Origin: Welwitschia mirabilis
Taxonomy: Eukaryota > Gnetophyta > Gnetopsida > Welwitschiales
Direction: 5' to 3'
Assembly (NCBI GenBank): GCA_051453625.1
Contig: JBOZIK010000001.1
Location: 262,645,094 to 262,709,093, forward strand
DNA length: 64,000 nt
Positions 48,411 through 59,335 of the stretch are shown piece after piece; the stretch's first letter is position 1, and each line of letters opens with the position of its first letter. Below the pieces are notes generated by a model that ran no database searches, had not been told where the DNA came from, and saw only the letters and a program-made list of their open reading frames with translations. The position numbers were made by a program, and so were the translations under genes.

Positions 48411-49553
48411 AACTAGATACTCCTTGGCTTAATAGATTGAACACAAATATAACTTTTGATAAATATCTTAACGCCTTATTGTAAATTGTGTATATTAATT
48501 TATCATTTTGAAAACTTTTATAAGAGAACCCTAAATATTATAAGTTATAAAAAGATCTGATTAGGACAAAACAAAAATAAACTATTCCTAGTAAAGTCTT
48601 TCTAGCTTAAGCCATTAATAACTTAGTTTTATATAAATGTTAAAAGTTCAAAGATCCGAGGGTAGTAACTATTAGTATTACTTTGAAAGGAAACAAAACA
48701 ATAAAGAAAGCCTTGATTGACATAAGAGCTAGTGTCAACATTATACCCTTGCACATTTATTAACACCGTAGGTTGAAGAGGAGAATAGAGCCTAAAAGGA
48801 TTATCTTAGAATTACCAAATACATTTATTAAAAAACCTTTAGGCATGATTAGGGATTTAGTTATTTAAATTAAAGAAGCATTCTACCCTATTGATGTGGT
48901 TGTGATAGAAGTTGAACATAACGGTGGTTATCCTTTACTTCTAGGTAAAGCTTTTTGTGCAACAGCCCATTGTATTATTGATCCAAGAACAGGATTGATA
49001 GAGTGTCATTTAGGAAATAAGAAGTTTTCAATAAGAGTGATGCTGCTAAAAAAGATTTAGGTGATGATTTGAGTGTGGAAGAAAAAATGAAGCCAACTTT
49101 ATTTTTACATCACCGTCCACTTGAAGAAAGATCAACTTGATTTTGACCATTTAGAAATTGACTATTTTGACTTGGAGAGTAGAAAGACTGAGTCTGTCAA
49201 CTGTGCAAAAGTTCGAAATCTAAGCAAAACTAAGATTTCTTATTTTGAGGGTGGTCTCTACTACCGACGTTTGGATGATAGTCTGAGACGACAATAAATT
49301 TTCCTGAAAATTTAACAGAAAATAAAAACTTGAATCTAAAACCTTTACCCAGTGGACTGAAATACATTTTTCTATACAATGATCTGAACAAACCTTCAAT
49401 AATTAATGAAAATCTTTCCCCACAACAAGAATCGAACTTAATCTCACTTTCGCAATCTAAGATAAATGTGTTTGCTTGGTCCCATACAGATTTGACAGCC
49501 ATTCTTACTCAATTGTTCAACATATAATCTACCTTGAAGATAATGCAAAACCT
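48411..49553 (+). pseudogene. Protease and linker of element E, first copy (least decayed)
   Basis: The catalytic region reads L-I-D-I-R-A-S-V-N-I-I-P-L near 48716-48752. This is the only copy that keeps the Asp and the A-S of D-x-G-A-S, with Gly changed to Arg. About 85 bases are missing near 49132 compared with the second copy. From 49020 on the text is richer in C/G and has an open frame at 49330-49527 with L-K-P-L-P-S-G-L-K-Y, matching the segment before RT in Athila elements, and F-A-W-S-H. It ends at D-N-A-K-P next to gap 49554-49653. Confidence 0.75.
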
Positions 49554-49653
49554 NNNNNNNNNNNNNNNNNNNNNNNNNNNNNNNNNNNNNNNNNNNNNNN
49601 NNNNNNNNNNNNNNNNNNNNNNNNNNNNNNNNNNNNNNNNNNNNNNNNNNNNN

Positions 49654-50530
49654 TAGAAGTTGAACATAAAATGATTATCCTTTACTTCTAAGTAGAGCTT
49701 TTTGTGTAACAACCCATTGTATTATAGATACAAGAATAGAATTAATGAAGTGTTATTTAGTAAATAATAAGTTTTCAATAAGAGTGTTTAATGATACTAA
49801 AAACTATTTAGGTGATGATTTGAGTGTGGTAAAAGAAATGAAATCAAGTTTTTTTTTATAGCAGTATCCACTTAAGAAAAGATGATCAATGCTTTATGAA
49901 CAAATTTTGATTGATGATCAAGTTAAAGTAGACAAATTGAAAGCTTTTGATGAAGTCAACTTGATTTTAACCATTTAGAAATTGATTATTTTGATCTAAA
50001 GAGTAGAAATATTGAGTTTGTTAACTGTGCAAAAGTTTAATATTTAAGAAAGACTAAGATTTCTTATTTTGGAGATGGTCAGCCACTATTGACATCTGGA
50101 TGACAGTCTAAGACAATAGTGAATTTTCTTGAAAATTTACCAAAAAATAAAANNNNNNNNNNNNNNNNNNNNNNNNNNNNNNNNNNNNNNNNNNNNNNNN
50201 NNNNNNNNNNNNNNNNNNNNNNNNNNNNNNNNNNNNNNNNNNNNNNNNNNNNTGACATCTGGATGACAGTCTAAGACAATAGTGAATTTTCTTGAAAATT
50301 TATCAAAAAATAAAAATTTGAATTTAAATGTAAATCTAAAACCTTTGCCTAGTAGACTGAAAATTTTTTTTTGAATATGATCTAAATAAACCTTTGTTAA
50401 TTAATAAAAATATATTTTCTTAATTAAAATTAAGCTTAATCTTACTTTTGTAATCTAAGATAAATGTGTTCACTTAGTCTCATTAAGATTTAATAGTGAT
50501 TCCTATGTTAATTATTTAACATAAATTCTA
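49654..50530 (+). pseudogene. Protease and linker of element E, second copy
   Basis: Repeats 48905-49552 in a more decayed form and lacks the 85-base deletion, so it is not an exact duplicate. Gap 50153-50252 is flanked by the same 63 bases (50090-50152 and 50253-50315). The double protease region is either a tandem duplication or two different elements joined across the 100-N gap. Confidence 0.65.
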
Positions 50531-51300
50531 CCTTGAGGATAATGAAAAACCTATTAGGGAACCCTAACATAGACTTAATTTATCCCTTAACCAAGTTATT
50601 AAAGATGAAACCATTAAGTTAATGGATGATAGAATAATATATGCCATAGCTAATAGTAATTGGATTAGCCCTTTGATATTAGTACATAAGAAAGATGGTA
50701 AATGGAGGAGGTATATTAATTTTAGAAAATTAAATGAAGTAACCAAAAAAAATTATTGTTCTTTTCTTTTTCTTCATCAGATACTTGATAGAATACAAGG
50801 ACGTGATTTTCATTATTTTCTTGATGGATTTAATGATTACTTTTAGGTTTGTATTACTAGTGAGAATTAATCCAAAACTACTTTCACTTACCTTTTGATA
50901 CTTTTACTTTTAGACACATGTCCTTTGTAGTTTGCAATGCTCCTAGTACTTTCAACATGATATGATGGGTTTTTTTTCCTTGATATATTAGAGAATTAAA
51001 TTAAAATTTTTATGAATGACTTTTGTACGTATGCTAAAAATTTTGAACAAATATTAGAAAGATTAGAGAAAGTATTTGATAGATGCATTTCTAGTGGCTT
51101 ATATTTAAGTTGGGAAAAAAGTTTATTTTTATTTGAAAGTGAAATTATTAGAGCTTATCATATTTCAAAAAAAGTGATTAAGATGAATCCTAAAAAGGTT
51201 GATATCATTCAAAATCTAACTCCTCTAACCAATGTTAAACAAGTTCAATCTTTTCTTGGTTATTGTGGTTTTTATTATTGGTTTATTTAGGATTATGCAA
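50531..51300 (+). pseudogene. pol: Reverse transcriptase remnant of element E
   Basis: Two open stretches in the same frame, 50622-50846 and 51012-51290. First: I-I-Y-A-I-A-N-S-N-W-I-S-P-L, H-K-K-D-G-K-W-R-R, F-R-K-L-N-E-V-T-K-K. The part between them has stops and a frameshift pair (M-S-F-V-V-C-N-A-P near 50918-50945). The catalytic box near 51007-51020 reads F-M-N-D-F, so the first Asp has become Asn. Second: L-E-R-L-E-K-V-F, L-S-W-E-K, V-K-Q-V-Q-S-F-L-G-Y-C-G-F-Y-Y near 51234-51275. Clear Athila-type RT, inactive. Confidence 0.9.
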
Positions 51301-51720
51301 ATATTTGTAAATGCTTTTACTCATTACTAGAAAAATAAGCTAAATTTAAATGGAATAAATCTCATCATCTTGCTTTTGATAGACTTAGACATAAACTTTC
51401 TTATGCTCCTATTGTAATGAGATCTAATTGGGAAAAAAATTTAAATTGATGTGTGATGCTAGTAATTTTTCCATGAGTGGGGTACTTTGTCAAAATATAA
51501 AAATTATTTTAAAGTTATATATTACCATAGTAAAACTCTGTCTATAACTCAAATGAATTACACTGCTATAGAGAAGGAAATATTAGAAATTATCTTTTAC
51601 CTTGATATNNNNNNNNNNNNNNNNNNNNNNNNNNNNNNNNNNNNNNNNNNNNNNNNNNNCATGGTTCATTACCATATTACTAAGAAATATTCAAGTTCTA
51701 GATTGATTAGATAAATCCTC
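51301..51720 (+). pseudogene. RNase H remnant of element E
   Basis: C-D-A-S-N-F near 51452-51470, then an open stretch 51487-51608 with V-I-Y-Y-H-S-K-T-L, T-Q-M-N-Y-T-A-I-E-K-E-I-L-E, and S-S-R-L-I-R near 51694-51711. Gap 51609-51659 removes a few codons. The K/E pattern of the T-x-E-K-E motif is that of Athila-group RNase H. Confidence 0.8.
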
Positions 51721-53200
51721 CTTATGCAATAATTTAATTTAACTATCATTAATAAAGAAAAAAAGCATAATTGTATTGCTAATCATTTGTCTCAACTTTC
51801 TTCTCCTCTTAAAGATTTTGTGATTGATGATTCCTTTCTAGATGAATAACATTTTGCTATATCTTCTATTCATCCTCCTCCTTGATATGTTGATATTATT
51901 AATTACCTTATTACCATGAAAACACCATAACATTAGACTAATAATTAATACAAATCCTTTATCCATAGAATAGGTAACTCTAAGTGGATAGAGCTATATT
52001 TGTATCATAGGTGTAAAGACCAAATTATGTGAAAATATGTGCCTAATTGGAAAAATCTTAAGTCCTTCATCTTTATCATAATGATATTTGTTAAGATCAT
52101 TTTATTAGATAGAAGATAGCTATGAAAAATCTTCACTCTGGTTTTTATTAATCTACTCTTCTTTAGGATTCTTTTTATTTTGCTATAAGGTGTGATTCTT
52201 ATTAGCATTCTAGTAGTCTTATTCATGCTCAAGATATGTTCCTTAGACCTATTCTTAAATGTGAACGTTTTAATTATTGGCGTGTTGATTTTATATGCTA
52301 TATTTACCCAAATTCTCATGATAAAAATTACATTTTCATAACTGTAGATTATGTTACTAAATGGGTTGAAGCTGTTCCTACTTCTTTGAATAATACATGA
52401 ACTATTTATATTTTTATTAGAATTTATATTTTCCTATTGTTTAAGTTTTCTAGAATTATCATTACTGATCAAGGAACTCATTTTATAAATTAACTTTTTA
52501 GAAAACATATTTTATCCATTAGAATAAAATATAGAGTTACTTATGCTTATCATCCTTAGACCAATGGTTAACCTAAAAATGTAAATAGATAAATTAAGAA
52601 AATTTTATAATCACTTATCTTCATCAATAATAAATCCTAGGCTTTTATGCTTAATAATGTTCTTTCGACTTACTGTACTACTTAGAATAATTCTCTTATT
52701 TTTCACCTTATATACTTATGCATGAAAAACATTATGTTTTACCTGTTGGTATGTGTTATAACTCTTATCATGCTTCTCATCAAGTCAATCTTATAGACCT
52801 TTATGAAAATATTAAACATAAATTATCCCAATTGGATCACCTTAATGAAAAACATACTTATGCTATACATGATTAATTAATTTATAAATCTCAAGCTAAG
52901 TTCAAACATGATAAAAAGCTTCTTCTTAAAACATTTTAACCTGATCAACTTATTTTTATATATAATACTAAAGTAGATCTTTTGAATAACAAGTTAACCT
53001 CTAAATGGTTAGATCCTTATCTTATTAAAAGAGTGTATTCTAATGGCTCTATTCAAATTTTTAACTTAGAGACTAAGGAGATTTGAAAAGTTAATGGACA
53101 AAGATTAAAACTATATGAAAAATCTTTTGATGCAACTTTGAACATGGTAGAACTTGTTTTAGAGGTTTTCCTCGATGAGGAGGACTTCTACCCTATCATA
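51721..53200 (+). pseudogene. Integrase remnant of element E
   Basis: D-Y/V-T-K-W-V-E-A-V-P is intact near 52345-52380, and I-T-D-Q-G-T-H-F-I-N near 52460-52490 keeps the second catalytic Asp. A-Y-H-P-x-x-N-G near 52540-52570. The C-terminal end holds a K-V-N-G-Q-R-L-K-L-Y-E motif near 53085-53125 as in other Athila integrases, then L-D-E-E-D-F near 53172. Stops (many TAG/TAA for Gln/Trp) remain, so inactive. The minus-strand frame at 52005-52319 is a shadow. Confidence 0.85.
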
Positions 53201-55319
53201 ATCTAAATTGTTTATTAGCTTATTTTTTTAATAAGTGTTATGATATCGCTTGATCATCTTTTGAACTTAACCTATATGTTACTTTATGAAGTTTCCATAA
53301 CTAGTATTTGTACTTGGGAAATTTATAGTAATAAGATTAGATTCATTTAATTTTGAGACATTCTCGTATCTATGAATTGAATTTTACTTTAAAGAAAGAT
53401 GTCTTAGCTCTTATGCTTTTTTTTAATGGTATAAGGTTTTTAAAGGAATCTTTTTTTAGAATGGTGGGATCATATAAAATTTATTTTTTTTAAAAAAGAA
53501 AAAAGTAAAAAATAATAACCATAATATATTATATTTATGCTTAAAGAAAATACATGATACCATGATGTCCTAACACACCAAGGTAATTTTACTAAGAAGA
53601 ATATTTGGAAGTGTTAGTAGCTATGGGAAATATACTGAAAGGTTAGTTAGCCATGTTTTATGGGTGTGTATTTCTCTAACTATGGTTGCACTTCCCTCGC
53701 TATAGAAAAGTTGTAGTAAACTTTAAGACTATGGAATGAGTTGTGTCCCTAGTATTATTAGAGCATTACTTGTTTTCTACACTCTTAATATTCTGACATG
53801 ATTACTTCACCTTTGAGAACTCAGGTGTATTTATGGGGTGTGAGCAGATGAGTTCACTTTTAGGTAGCTTTTGATCTTATCATTTATTATTGTAAGAACT
53901 TAAATTTTGGGTATTATCATAATCACTTCCTTTTCTAGTGAAACTTTATAGAGTTTATACATTTTATCAGGCATTTTTACTTAGGTTTCTTTATGATATC
54001 TTCTTTGGGGATTTGCTAGATTAGAATTTAGAATAGGTAAGCAATCTTCTTCATGTTCCTTATTCTATTTTTATTTTACTTTTCTTTGGTTTTTTATTTA
54101 TTATTTTTAAAGTGATTTCTACATCTTCTAATCTTTACATAGGACCTTATCATTTAGTATTTTTCTTTCTATTTGTTCATGACATATCATTTTCTTTTAG
54201 CATTAGAAGTTAACCAAAAATATTTTATGTTTTATAGATTTTATGAGATTCCCTATATCTTTTAGAGTTTTATGCTTTTTCTTGTTTACTTTTTAGTTTA
54301 GCCACATTTATTCTTCTTCCTTATTAGATTTCAACCTAGTTAGTATGTTTTCCTTAGCTATAGTTTTTATTTAATTTTAAGTTTTATGCTTATTCTTTCT
54401 CATTCCCTATTTTTTTGATCTTTTTGATAAATTTTGATACTTTTATGATCATATTTAAGCCTAAGTTTTTTGGATGATATTGTTACTTTTGCAAAAATTC
54501 TTAAAATACCATTGTCCATCTCGTCATCCAAATGACATAGGTAGATGATAGTCTAATTTTTTTAAGAGTCATCCTACAGCTATCATCTAGGTGATGTTAG
54601 ATAGCAGTGTGATAAAACCATGGTTCAAACCATTTTTCCTTATATTTTTACATTTTCTTGTTATTTTTGCCCATTTGTTTATGATATAATGACTTTCTTG
54701 GTCCCTACCATCACCTTGAGTTTTGTCTCAGCTGGGTTCACTTCCAAATTTATTAGACATTTGTAAATTTCTTGAAATGAGGTATGTTTTTCTCTCCCTT
54801 ATTTTTAAAAATTTTTCTCCAAATTTTTATCCTTTTAAGACATAGTTTCCTTGTATGTTGATTAGTTTTTTATTCTCTTTAATTTGTAACTTATGGATTT
54901 ATTTCCACTATGTATTTCAAAAGTTATGATTAGTTATGCATTTTATAAGGAAATTTTAACAATCTATATTTCACACTCGATTTCTCATAAACTAGAAGTT
55001 GAAGCATAGCAGTTCTTTAAATTAATTAGTTCAACATGTTCTATGATTCTACTAGATTAGAATTTTTATTTGTGCATTTTAAATTTTTACCTTATGTTGG
55101 ATTGCACATTTTGCAAATTTCTCATGATTAGGTAATATGGAACATCTTAATACTTTGAAGGGGGCAAGATGTATCTTCATCATTTTTTACTTTTTTTAAT
55201 TTAATCTTATGTTTATTATTAAGTATTCATNNNNNNNNNNNNNNNNNNNNNNNNNNNNNNNNNNNNNNNNNNNNNNNNNNNNNNNNNNNNNNNNNNNNNN
55301 NNNNNNNNNNNNNNNNNNN
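53201..55319 (+). other. 3' non-coding region of element E
   Basis: Matches 2690-4790 in A and 35841-38460 in C. Palindrome-class pair near 54515-54550 and 54585-54605. Ends in gap 55231-55319. No coding frame. Confidence 0.75.
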
Positions 55320-56720
55320 TTAAGGTTGAACCTAAAACTATAAAGTAGGAGGCAAGCCCATTAGTATCACCAGAGATCAAGTGTATATAGCCTATGCATT
55401 CTCTACCTTGACATGAATGTGCATTGATAATCCAGATAGCATTTATTTATGTTAGACTATCATTTTGAAGATTTTATTCATAGACTAAAGCATGAGATTG
55501 ATTAGGGGCTCTCCGATTTTTAGCTCCAATTGATTCTAAATGTGCATAAGACTTATTATGTATTGGAGACTAGGGAGTTTTACAACATTATGCGTATTGA
55601 GCAATGTCCAAATTTTTGTGGTTACCTTATTCATATGATTGTAGCCTATATATGAAACCATGAGATAGTTATACTTCCAACCCCCATTACAGTAGTCATA
55701 TATTTAAGTGATATTGAAAGTTTACATATTCATNNNNNNNNNNNNNNNNNNNNNNNNNNNNNNNNNNNNNNNNNNNNNNNNNNNNNNNNNNNNNNNNNNN
55801 NNNNNNNNNNNNNNNNNNNNNNNNNNNNNNNNNAGTCATATATTTAAGTGATATTGGAAGTTTACATATTCATTCAACCAAAGGGACAGAGGAGCATTAT
55901 ACATATGGTGTAGTGTTAGATATTCTGGTAGATCTAATATTAGATAGGTGGGGCATGCTTGTTACTCAGTTAACCCCTATATACAGAGTATTACACAAAG
56001 GGGTGATTCACAACATTAGCCTGTAATTTCGTAATAGGCATGCGATGGTTGTGCACTTGGAGATTTTTGTGGATTTTAGGTATGAAGAGTAGATATGCAT
56101 ATAGAGATTCATGAAATAGACTAAGGTTAATAGTAAGGTATGTTAGTTATAGACGCTAGGGTTCCATGCCTTCTCTCAACTTTATTTCAATGATTTGAGA
56201 TACTAGATCCAATGGGTACATGACTAGTGCCTTTCATACATTTAGACTTTAGTTCACTATCTTCAGGATATGGCCATACATATACTAGAAGAGGTAGAGA
56301 AACTATAGGTATAGAGACCTACAATTGGAGTTACTTTAGAGAAGATCCAACATCTTCTGGTAGAAACTACTATAACCATCAGAGGTTTTGTTGAGTGTGG
56401 TATTCAAGAATTAGATTAAAAGATTCAAAAATTAGATCAGAGAACCCAAATACTAGAGCATAGGATTCTAATAGTTAAGATGAGAATTCAACACTCTAAT
56501 AAAAAGATAGTTGATATGCGCTAGCATGTCATATTCATATAGCAAAGTGTTATATTAGACCTTATAGAGGATATTTGTATATAGGAACATAACATAATTT
56601 ACTTCATTTCCACATCATTTGACCTTCATTTTCTTGCTAATCCTAAGCATTGTCCATCTTTTCCCCTACACTTAAGCCTACTACACAAACAGAGTTTGTT
56701 ATTTGACATTGAGGGGAGTG
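55320..56720 (+). pseudogene. Unidentified ORF downstream of pol, element E copy
   Basis: Third copy of the ORF seen at 4800-5998 and 38470-39560. L-E-T-R-E-F-Y-N near 55563-55590, hydrophobic centre, gap 55734-55833 with 40 identical bases on both sides, I-L-V-D-L-I-L-D-R-W near 55920-55950, H-K-G-V-I-H-N-I near 55995-56020, heptad-like I-Q-K-L-D-Q-R-T-Q-I-L-E near 56425-56465 (coiled coil), proline/threonine-rich tail near 56645-56700. The coiled coil is readable in one frame for about 50 codons here. Function unknown. Confidence 0.6.
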
Positions 56721-57242
56721 ATTTTGTCATACTTTGTATCTCCCCTTTTATACATTTTTGTAATAAAACTCATGATTATATATACATATCATTTTAACTT
56801 TAGTATAGTGTACTCTTACTTGATTTTTTAATGCTTATCTTTCTTTTCACATGTTGTGATGGGAATTGATTATGTTTATTATAGTCTTTTTAGTTATTTA
56901 CTATATAATTCAATGGAGGGATTTTAATTATTAGCATATTTATTGATTATCCATATAAAAAATTTTATCATAGGTTCCTATTTTCTAAAAGATTTTTTTG
57001 AGCCTATCATGCCCCACATCGTCCAGATGATCACTAAGACAATAGTATACTTAGTAGCTCAATTAGATGAAATATTCAACTTTCTAATTTTTATAATTTA
57101 GTTTGTATCTTTGAGATTCCTGAAAATTTTCCTAAGATAATTTTTCAATATCTTATTTGTTTTTATTGTTAGACAAGTTGGTTAACAATCATAGTATACC
57201 TATTATTTTTTTCAGGGACTAATAAGGAGAAGTAAAGAGTTA
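56721..57242 (+). other. Region before 3' LTR of element E
   Basis: Non-coding, matches 5999-6528. Contains the inverted pair catcgtccagatgatc near 57017-57032 and the decayed polypurine tract aaggagaagtaaagagtta ending at 57242. Confidence 0.7.
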
Positions 57243-58283
57243 TGTTGTGCTACCAACTTAAATGTATTTGATAGGATATTTTGAGTGGTTTTGTAAGATA
57301 TTAGATAGATTTATGCTAGATTTCTATAACAATAAAGAGCTAAGATAAAATATAAAAAATTACAATCTTTAGGACATTTTATAGCATTTAAAGTAGTTTA
57401 CAATATTTTCTATTTTAAAGCAAACTTCCTATAAATATTGAGAATGATGCATTACATGAAGACATGTAAAAATTTTATTGTTCACATCATTGTTCGGATG
57501 ATTGTATAATGACATGGAATTCTTATGAGGTGGCATCATCCCCTATATTGTCTAAATAACTAGTAGGATAACATTTATTATAACGTTACACTATACTCTA
57601 CCTAAATTTTTCCATTTGTCTTTATTTCTTTTATGTGGTTGTTAGGGTTGTATGCACATCTATTTATCTTATTTATTATTTGTAATTCTATTTGTCAATA
57701 AGTATAGGTTCTACCATCAACTCCTACTTATGTTTGCTTTCACTAAAAATTCTCATAACAAGAGATCAAAGTGCTAGAGATTCATCTTTTATATTTGTAG
57801 AGATATATCTTCCTTGGTGTTGGGATGTGCTTCGTTCATCAAGGTATGTTTACTTTGTAATATGGATGCTGGATCAAAACTAATCAAAAAACTCTTTTCC
57901 ATTTTCCTATGCTTATTATGTTACTTATTCCTTATGTTTTATGTCATTTCTAATTTTGTGATATCTTCTTATGAGGGCAACATTTGTCAAGGTTGAGCAT
58001 TGTTATTTTAGGTGCATTCCCATTTTTCTTTTCTAGATTAACTTTGCATAAGTGTATTTGCATTGTGATTTTCTACATTCCATTCCATTTCTATTACTAA
58101 AATAAATAAGTATTTCTTCTCAAAATCAATTCCCTTTCTTCTAGCATGATCCTTCAATATATTACAACATTTAGATCTACTCCTCTTGATATTAGTGTAT
58201 TATATTGTGGAAAGTCTATATTTATTTGTAAATGATAGTATCTTATTAAAAGCATAATATTTGTACAAATACGTAATCTAATA
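57243..58283 (+). repeat. 3' LTR of element E
   Basis: Starts TGTTGTGCTACC and ends about ...cgtaatctaata. It aligns with the A LTR along its length (for example 57600-57790 with 6940-7130). Two short frames at 57692-57996 are LTR interior, not genes. Confidence 0.8.
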
Positions 58284-58329
58284 CTTCCATACATTATTTT
58301 TTTCATAAGTTTATTAAAAATTTCAAGTA

Positions 58330-59335
58330 TTAAATAAAAAGGGGATGCATTAGAAAAAACATAAAATTTATTACATAATTTTCATCTCAATAAGAAAAAT
58401 ATAGTAATGCCCATTAAAGAATTGATATAAAACCTAAAAATCAATACCAAAATATCAAAGGATTTAATAGTGAAAATGAGGTGGGAGTTTTTAAATATGG
58501 ATGCCTAATAGAAACTAAATTGAAGAACTTTCATGGTAGTTTTCTTGAATAAATAATGGCTTCCACATGCCTCATATTGGCAATACTTAAGAATGTTATG
58601 CATTTTATTTTGAAACATACATTTATGGATGACTTGATTTAAATAATACTTGAATACATATGGAGTATTTCAAAAAAGGTATTTATCCTAGCTTAAGAAT
58701 ATATTTCTATCATTAAAGTTCTAGTGAAAAGGAATAACCTTAAAAAATAATTAGTTTTTAATATCCTTGAATCAAGTTAATTTTGAGAGTAAGAAAAGGT
58801 ATTCATCAAGAAATATGTTATTAATGGAAAGTGATGTTTGTTAATTTTCTTGAGGTATTTGTAAAATCTAATTTATAGCTATGCTATTGAATCCCTTCTT
58901 ATTCTTAATATTTAATCAACTCTTATAAATGTAAGATCCATTTAATTAATCTTTGTTTTAAATTCTTTTTAATAAATAAGTATTTAAAGGATAAATGATC
59001 TATATAAAGAATTGCCTTAGAATCTAACAAATATTACCTAAATTTATCTAAGCTAAAGACTATAGAAAGCAATTCTTTTTTTGTAATAGTATAGTTTAAT
59101 TGAGTGTAATTTAATGTTTTATTAACATAATATATTATGATTGGTTTTCTATCTATTCTTTATCCTAGTGTGAATCCAATTATGTAATCACTGGCATTGC
59201 ACATAAGCTTAAAGGACAACTCCTAGTTAAGTGGTTGAATGATGGAAGTAAAAGTAAGTTTCCCCTTAAGTTATTATCATGTTTATATTCTTCCTAAGGT
59301 TAGAGAACTTTCCTAATCATTTAGATAAAAAATTA
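58330..59335 (-). pseudogene. pol: RNase H-integrase remnant of a second Athila-type element, minus strand
   Basis: Minus-strand reading from 59335 downward: T-S-I-I-Q-P and F-K-L-M-C-N-A-S-D-Y-I-I-G near 59265-59160, I-I-Y-Y-V-N-K-T-L-N-Y-T-Q-L-N-Y near 59130-59085, T-K-K-E-L-L-S-I-V-F-S-L-D-K-F-R near 59080-59030, L-I-K-W-I-L near 58945. Integrase follows, with K-T-T-M-K-V-L-Q-F-S-F-Y near 58545-58510 matching the region after the zinc-binding His. Heavily mutated. RT, gag and LTRs of this element are not seen, so it was cut when E arrived or later. Confidence 0.8.

Larger units (their letters stand above)
47813..58283 (+). mobile_element. Element E: Athila-like element, last unit of the chain
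   Basis: After the shared LTR the sequence enters the middle of gag, so the leader and first half of gag are deleted. Then come gag end, protease (present twice), RT, RNase H, integrase, the full 3' region with extra ORF, polypurine tract and LTR. The right flank is a minus-strand Athila-type remnant. The five bases after its LTR (cttcc) differ from the five before the B LTR (aatat), so the chain is not a single simple insertion. Confidence 0.75.

Noticed and set aside
57692-57996. Two overlapping + strand frames
   Set aside because: LTR interior of element E, not conserved as coding in the other LTRs.
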